From: Camarhynchus parvulus
Lineage: Eukaryota; Chordata; Aves; Passeriformes; Thraupidae
Direction of reading: 5' to 3'
Assembly (NCBI RefSeq): GCF_901933205.1
Contig: NC_044591.1
Span: forward strand, 3,383,501-3,447,500
Length of the DNA: 64,000 nt
The translations under genes were made by a program, and so were the position numbers. Below are positions 57,280-64,000 of this stretch, piece after piece. The notes beneath the pieces were generated by a model, which worked only from the letters and a program-made list of their open reading frames with translations, was not told where the DNA came from and searched no databases. Within the stretch, counting starts at the first letter, position 1. Each line of letters begins with the position of its first letter.

Positions 57280-59705
57280 AAAGCATGATATTTTCATGTA
57301 CAGATTAAAAAAAAAAATCAAGTACAATTCCACCTACAGAATTTTGGACACCAAAGTCATTCCTCAAGGAATTATGCAGCCAGAGTGAGGACTGGGAAGC
57401 CCAGCTCCTGTTCAGGCTTCCAGCACCAGAGGGTTCTCATGCTCTGCAGAACCCAAAAGAAGTTTCTTGGGTCACACTGCACTTTCTCTGGAATGTTTCC
57501 CAGTATCCCAGTACAGGCTTCCATTTACAGCGAGTTCTGTTGCCAGCTAATCAAGCACCATGATCCAGAGGCAGGGAATATTTTACATCTGCTGTACCTG
57601 GTTCAGTATTTCTCCTTGCATGTGCAGCCATATCACAGAAAAAGAACAGGGAATGACAAGATTTCAGGCCTGGACATTAAGCTTTTCACTGGAAATTAGT
57701 AAGAAGGGAAGTCCCTGGTAGGAGAAAATAGGGCTTGGCCTGGTCTATCCCCTGCTTTATCTCACAGGAGAAGAGACAAGGTCAAAAAATTATCAGAAGC
57801 TAGAGAGAGCATTTATTTGAAAGATTATGTAGGGAATGGTTTTCTCCATCCTGGGCCTCAAGCTTGTGAATTGCTGAGACTAAGCTTACACAGCATTGAG
57901 TACTACTCTGTACCAGAAATGCCCAAAGGGAAAAAGCACATTATTATTTCAGAAACCAGCTAGTTTGTTTCTTTGACAGCTTCCAGCACATCAAGTCTTT
58001 GTGTGGAGCCCCTGGGGGTGCTGTGAAGTCCAGACCTTGTCAAGGTGCCCAAATGAGTCCAAGACCTACCAGCTGTGGGTGAATTGGCACCAAAAAGATT
58101 TAGATCACATAGGTGGTAAGAACTGCAGTACAAAGGATCTGTCACAGGTGTCAAGAGCATTTTCAGATCCTCAGAAGGGCCAAATCTGGTAGGTGTACTT
58201 AGACCACACCTCACCCACTGGGACAGCAGAGTTTAGCATAGGCCAGTTAATGACTTGCACTATCAAACGCTGAAGAAGGGAACTGCAGTTGCGTTTTGTG
58301 CAACAATATTTCCCAGTGCTCTTGCCTGAGTTGCAAGAAAGCTGAATCCTTTGTGCACTGCCATTTCCCAAGAGTTTCCCAATTGCCAGGCAATATGCTT
58401 TTTATCTAAATCCCTTGTCGAGATTGGGATTTATCAAATGCCATTATCCAAGAAGGATAAACAAAAAGGGATCTGATTTTACACTTAGCATTGAATAACC
58501 TTCTGGCAAGGGAGGGAGAGGCACAGGGACATTGGGAAATGAAAATCCACAAAGAGTTGTTGGATAAAATGAAGAAACAGTTTGGAAGAAAGAGAGAGCA
58601 AAACATGGAATCAGCTGCTTCTCAGAAAGTGTGACACCAGACTCAAAAATGAACTCCAGCCTGCTTATTCTAAACAGTTTCTGAAGTCAGGTATCAAGTC
58701 TGAGCCATTTCTTTTGCAGGTCATGGACTATGTATGCTAAAGCCCCGGGGTTCTCTGTCTTTAGCTTCATTTTATTCTACAATTCAAGGTCAGCTCATCC
58801 CTTATATTATTTTATTAGTATTTAAGAAAAAAATTTACACACTTATTTTACCCACACTGTGATTTTTCAGAATGAGTATGTGCTGCCTTCACAGGCTAAG
58901 CAGACTGCTAAAAACACTGTCCCCAAAGGTGACATCACATGACCTGCGCTTTACAGATATTTTTTGCTTCAGGTTAAATCTTATCACTAATTATTTGTGT
59001 ATAGAAAAATATGTTAGCTCCAGAGGAAGATCCTAGAGCTCACCACAGAAAAGAATGGGCTGCTGATGTCTAGTCAGTGCTACTAGCCCTGACACCATGA
59101 AGTTCAAGTGCTGTTTTCAGCAGTTGGAATCATATTTCTACCTGGAATGACATCTGTACATAGTATCTTCCTGTAAGACAGAGACTGCAGCACTGCCGAG
59201 AGGCAGAAGAAAACCCAAACAAAAATCTGCTGCAGGAGAAGAGCCATTGAGGAGGATGAGGCAAGAACAGCTCTCAGATCAGGCTGCCTCTGCCTCTGCC
59301 TCTGGACTCAAAGACGCAATGTCAGCAGAATCCAAAATCTGCCATCACAGGTGATGAAAGATGTTTGTGATACTGAGTCTTAATTTCAAAAGAAGTCTGA
59401 TAAAGTAAGACATGGAGGCACAACAAAGCAAGAATCTGAGCAGCTCAGAAGATGATTACCAAGAAATGCTGTGCAGGAACTCACAAATAATAAAGACTTG
59501 CCTGTAACCAAAAACCAGAGAGACAGAACAAGTTTTTGTCTTCCCATAAACTGCCACTACACAAGTCATCGTTCTGCTGTGATGGGCACAGCAAGACGTG
59601 TTTCACATTTGTTCCTGCAAATGTGAAAACCCTTGTGCAAGCCTCTCCCACAACTAATTGTTACTGTCTAATTGTATGGTTGGTTGCCACATGTTTTTAT
59701 CTTCC
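57280..59705. other. Spacer between the AADACL4-like genes, right part
   Basis: I looked for a decayed third AADACL4 copy (HGG, GDSxG or DVLRDD-like segments) and did not see one. Confidence 0.65.
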
Positions 59706-59733
59706 TATTGGCATTTTAAAACTGGATTATAAA
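59706..59733 (+). promoter_or_regulatory. Candidate promoter of AADACL4-like gene 2
   Basis: TATAAA at 59728-59733 is preceded by an ATTGG (inverted CCAAT) near 59706. The predicted start near 59758 would give a 5' UTR of about 85 nt. The double octamer seen at the first gene is absent here. Confidence 0.45.
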
Positions 59734-59843
59734 CCATGACGAGAACAACTAATCCTGTGCCTTTACCTGCAGAAGTCTTAAAGTCTGAAAAAGGGGAGGA
59801 GGCCACAGCTGGTTCCTTCTCAGGCTCCTACCAACACAGCAAG

Positions 59844-59999
59844 ATGGAACTTCTCCTGGCCATTTTTCTTGCTGTTTTGACTGGTATTGTGGCAATTGCT
59901 TTCTATTATGAACACCCCAAAGCAGAAATTCCTCATGGAATCAGTGAGCGCCAAAAGCTTTACATTTTTCATTACATAATGAACTTTGGGTTTGGTCTG
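59844..59999 (+). CDS. AADACL4-like gene 2, exon 1
   Basis: It encodes residues 1-52, the membrane anchor followed by SERQKLYIFHYIMNFGFGL. The donor is GTAAGT, phase 0, as in the first gene. Confidence 0.88.
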
Positions 60000-62900
60000 G
60001 TAAGTAAAACTTAATTACAGCTTGAGTTTTTAATTCTATTTCTGTTAGAGGGATAATGGTTTGGTGATGTTTTTTAAAATCAATGTTCAAATAAGCTGCA
60101 AATATGCAATTGGACTGATTAGGTGATGTAAGCAGATTCCTTCAGCTGTGCTGGGCATAACAGACTCCCCTCTTTGCTATACACCACCAAAGGCAGTATT
60201 TGTGAAAAATAAAATTGGGCAGACTGTGCAATTACCAGTATTTTTCTGAAGGTCTGTGTTTTAGCTTTTCATGCCTGCTGCCTCAAGGCACTGCTGGAAG
60301 GCTTAGAAGGTAACTTGCCCTGTGTATGTGGAATTTCTGCTCTGTATAACACCATGCTTGCTTACAGAGTGAGCAGCTAAATGATGTCTGTGATCTCAGC
60401 TCTCTCCTACAACCCTGTCATTCTCCTCCTGAGGCATCTGAAGAGAGCTGTCACATTCATCATCATTTGCCTTTCAATATGCCTGAACAACTTTCTTCTT
60501 TGAGACAGTATACATAAAACCTAAAGTGACTTTCTGTGTCATTTTTTTGGCACACTTATGATCATTCCTCGCTTTTCATCCTTGTTTCTTTTCAAAACTA
60601 AAACATGACATTCACTTGTCTTTCTGCTTCATCAATAATCCTGAATTAACTGTTGCCCCAGTCATTTAAAAAACCCTTCTGTGATACCTAGACTAAGCTT
60701 CTTTTAGTTGTTTAAATTGTGAAAAAATTTGTTCAGTCTATTTGGCTCATGCATTACATTTCACTTCAATTCCACGTTCTAATGTTGTTAATTCTTCCTT
60801 TCTTTACCTGCCCCATTGCTTAGTAAGTTTTGTTTGAAGTCAGTGAGCTCCCAAGAAGGTGACTCACCATGTCTCTGGTGCCACACCCAGGCCTCAACAC
60901 TGCTTTTCAACTGTAATTTTTAACTTCTGATCTTTCTTAGCATTTTGCATCTTTTCTGCTGGCCAGTGAGAGGCCAAGCACAAGCACTGTCACACACTGC
61001 CTGAAAGGAGCAGAGAGATAAGGACATTATTGGAGGGTTAAAGCAAAGTTTAAATGCAAGTAGAGTTCAAGTCATGTAGCAACTCCTGCTATGGCTGTTG
61101 GGCAAATTACTTGTGCCAAATTCTTTCAAGGGCTCACAAGCCATGAAGTCAAAACTGCATGGAAAATTAAAGTGTACAAGTATATCAACTTGTACAACTG
61201 TGGTTGGTAAGGTCTCCCAGGACTCCTTTTTTCAGTATTTTCAAGACAAAGATGATCTCTTTATATTCCATGCAGATATAGCTAATTGCAGGTTTAACCT
61301 TTACAAACAGGTTCTGTAACCTGTTACAAAATTATTACTGTGAGGAAAGAAAGTACCAGAGGGAAATTGACGAATAAATAAGTAAATTTATTTTCCCACG
61401 GATATGGACCAGGAGTTCTACAGAAGGAATCTATATAAGACTATAACTTTGCCACAAGACAATCCTTCCTGTGTATGGGATCAGCTCTGCAGATGACCTA
61501 AAGTAGGATACCTACACCAAATTTAACAGGATCACATTACTGAACCACATGAGGTCTGTGAAATATGAGGTGAAAGCCACAAGGGCAGGTTTTTACGATC
61601 TACACAGTGCAGATTTTTATATGTATAATTCTCATTGAAATGCATATGCATGAATAATGGCAGCACAACAAACTGAATTACCCATTAGAGATGTCTGCTG
61701 TGGAAGTAGTGCAGAATTGAATCCAATATAGTGGAAATACAGTGATACTGCCTCATATTTTTCATTTGGAGCAGGAATAGACTAAAGCAGGCTACAAGTG
61801 AAGCAGCTTAAAGCCATGCAGATGCAATGGAGTAGATGAGCCCACAGTGACATAAGAACCTGAGCCTGAGTGTTTAAGTAAGAATCAGTGAGCTGTGAGA
61901 TGATCAAGCCTGGGTTCAAAGCTGTTCTTGGTCAGAAGGACAGAGATGTGGTAGATGCTATGGATTTTTTTTTCCTGCAAGTTTGGGAAACAAAAGTCTT
62001 GGCTATGTTTCTTCATCCAAAGCTAAAATTTAATATACTGTAACTACTGTATTTTGTTCAGGCACATGGTTACTGAAACACCTGACAAGGTGAAGTATTT
62101 GACACCTTTTATCTACTATTAATAGTTTGATTGTTTTTCTACTGAATTGACCACGGAGTTTAAATATTTTCATTATCAATCTCCAGGTTAGGTAGAAACT
62201 TACACTAATTTGGTCCCTTGTGGTTTCTTTTATCACCAGGCAACATTTTTGGACAAAGTAGGTGTAATCTCAGAGGTCCATCTCCTCAGGGTTATGATGG
62301 AGACAATACCACCATTAAAGGATAGTCGTCTTCTTATCAAGGACTTAAGGTTTGAGAGGGTTAAAGTGAGAATTTACCAGCTAAAAACATCAAACAAAAA
62401 CCTAAGAAGGGGAATTCTTTATTTTCATGGAGGAGTTGGCCGGTTTGGAAGTATCCGTAAGTAACATAAATAATATGAGCTATAACTGCACGCAGCATCC
62501 AGAGTGGGTCAGGGAAGGCACCACAGGCATCATCTGGTCCCACCTCTCTCCTCCAGCAGGGCCATCCCACAGCACAGGGCACAGGATTGTGTCCAGACAG
62601 CTCTGGAATATCCCCAGTGAGGGACACTCCACAACCACACACCACAGAGTTCCTGATCTGGTTTGCTATATCTTAAATTGCAAGAGTTAGAAATTTAACA
62701 TTGTAAATTAAAAAAAAAATCCATTACAGCAGAATCAATTTACTGACATACAACAGGCATCATGTTAAATTGTCTTTATATAGATTGCATGTCTAGAATA
62801 GTCTCTGATCATTTTTAATACCTATTTTCTTCCTTCCTCTTTATGCTTATGAGAAAAGTTGAAAATCTCCTTAGAATTTTATTTCTTACTTAAAGCACCC

Positions 62901-63433
62901 ATTTTTTGTTCACAAGTGTGTGCAAACTTGTATATGTGTATTGTGCTGTGTGTCTTTATAGTGTTAAAACAAGGAAAAAACACATTTTGGAATGTGAATG
63001 GGAAAGAGATGAGATGGTGCCTCATGCACAATAAATATTCTTGCTCTGGATTTAGCAGACTTTTTGTTGCTTTTTTTAAAACAATTTCTCCCCTTCAAAA
63101 TCACTTTAAAAGTGGCAGCAGTGGTGCTGTCTGCAACTTTTCAAAGAGGGAACCAAAACAAAGCATTGGTTTAAATTCTGGGTTCCTTACTGGCCAGAAG
63201 ATTCTCACAGCTGTAAGGAGAGGGTGAGCAATGCCCAGATCAGACCATGCCACATGCTACACATGCTGTGTAGCATCAGCCATGCAAGAGAGGTAAGAAT
63301 TTCAGAATATTTTCATTCCATTTATTTTTAAAGCAAGTTACAATTCCAGTGAACTTTTCTGTTTTACAGGGGCCTACGAAAGAAAGTGCCGCTATTTCTG
63401 CAGGAAGACCAATTCCGTGGTGGTGTCTGTTGG
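59844..63433 (+). CDS. Second AADACL4-like hydrolase, partial (exons 1-3, runs off the window)
   Basis: Exons 59844-59999, 62240-62456 and 63370-63433 join in frame to about 145 residues. A signal anchor is at residues 3-22 (LLLAIFLAVLTGIVAIAFYY) and the oxyanion-hole motif HGGVGRFGS begins at residue 115. Exons 2 and 3 are 217 and 64 bp, identical in length and phase to the first gene, so this is a tandem paralogue. The catalytic exon with GDSxG, Asp and His must lie beyond 64000, so activity cannot be judged. The ATG at 59844 is preferred over one at 59736 because a TATA box (59728-59733) lies too close to the latter. It could correspond to AADACL3 or be another AADACL4 copy; no symbol is assigned. 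Confidence 0.9.
60000..62239 (+). other. Intron 1 of AADACL4-like gene 2
   Basis: 2.2 kb, phase 0; nothing recognised inside. Confidence 0.8.
62240..62456 (+). CDS. AADACL4-like gene 2, exon 2
   Basis: It encodes residues 53-124 plus one base, with KDSRLLIKDLRFERVKVRIY and HGGVGRFGS. The acceptor is TTTTATCACCAG and the donor GTAAGT. Confidence 0.92.
62500..62650 (-). mobile_element. CR1 LINE fragment
   Basis: CATCATCTGGTCCCACCTC, then GCACAGGATTGTGTCCAGAC and CCAGTGAGGGACACTCCAC, match antisense CR1. It lies in intron 2 of the second AADACL4-like gene. Confidence 0.82.
63370..63433 (+). CDS. AADACL4-like gene 2, exon 3
   Basis: It completes an Arg codon, then encodes AYERKCRYFCRKTNSVVVSV and two bases of Gly. 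The acceptor is CTGTTTTACAG and the donor GTAAGG. Its length matches the paralogue exactly. Confidence 0.92.
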
Positions 63434-64000
63434 GTAAGGGGACCCAGCCCAGACTCTGACCCTAGGTTTGCAAGCCTTTACTGCAGTCAAGCTCCTTCTG
63501 AAGTACATTCAGTATCTATCCTTAATGATCCCATGCCTTTCACCAGCACTAATTCCTCTCAGGAAGAATTAGTCAACTAATCTTCAACTGTTTATTTCCA
63601 AATGAAATCTATTACAGTAATTTTATAATTTGTAGCTAGCACTAAGACATGAGGATGTTTTTGTTTTCTAGAGCCATATTCAAACCACCTTAGGCTGTTT
63701 CCCTTGAAAGTGCAGTTGCCCAGAACACCAAATAATTCATTTTAGAAGTTCTGAAAAATAGAAGAACCTCGTGAGTTTAACACAAGAGGTTACAAACCAA
63801 GCTTGACATATCCACTCTCAAAAGGAATTTATACACTTGACTCCATTGTCGTAAATTCTTCAGTAAGTTATACTTGCAGGCATGATGCATTTGCATGAAG
63901 AAATGGAACAAGGAAATCCACATTTAACTTGTAGTCAACCTGAGATGACCCTTAAAAATATTTCTCTGATGAGCTGTAATAGTTTTTTAAAAGAAACAAT
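63434..64000 (+). other. Intron 3 (5' part) of AADACL4-like gene 2
   Basis: It begins with donor GTAAGG. The next exon, expected to start GYxLAPE, is not found before the window ends. Confidence 0.8.

Overview
The window is vertebrate nuclear DNA and is almost certainly from a bird, probably a songbird. It has exon-intron genes with GT-AG splice sites, many 3' fragments of CR1 LINEs (the dominant avian retroposon), and solo LTRs opening TGTCTTGG/TGTCCTGG of a kind I associate with passerine endogenous retroviruses. Large introns and many mini- and microsatellites fit this. The bird call is firm; the songbird call is an inference from repeats.

Three protein-coding loci can be supported. DHRS3, a retinal-reducing short-chain dehydrogenase, lies on the minus strand in six coding exons (40753 down to 13090). 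They join without a frame error into a 302-residue protein, the same length as human DHRS3. Two paralogous AADACL4-like serine hydrolases lie on the plus strand. The first is complete (49512..54653, four exons, 406 residues, all catalytic residues present). The second starts at 59844 and runs off the right edge after three of its expected four exons. The order DHRS3 (-) then AADACL4-like (+) matches the human 1p36.22 neighbourhood (VPS13D, DHRS3, AADACL4, AADACL3). VPS13D would be expected left of the window and is not seen.

Layout: 1-12 kb is gene-free flank with a 23-bp minisatellite, a 600-bp polypyrimidine tract, a solo LTR, a CR1 fragment and a 248-bp tandem duplication. 12-41.5 kb is the DHRS3 transcription unit, including a 21.7-kb first intron full of local tandem and inverted repeats and a young solo LTR 38 bp from exon 3. 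At 41.5 kb is the DHRS3 promoter, with a TATA box and abutting homeodomain-type motifs, followed upstream by a GC-rich 20-bp minisatellite of about 0.9 kb. 42.6-49.4 kb is the spacer between divergent genes. 49.4-64 kb holds the two AADACL4-like genes, separated by a second copy of the same LTR family in the opposite orientation.

DHRS3 reduces all-trans-retinal to retinol and so limits retinoic acid. The AADACL4-like proteins are membrane-anchored hydrolases of unknown physiological substrate. I found no evidence of a completely new gene system. The most interesting signals are structural: promoter motif arrangements, an LTR pressed against a splice site, inverted LTR copies 39.5 kb apart, and an apparent templated insertion into the minisatellite.
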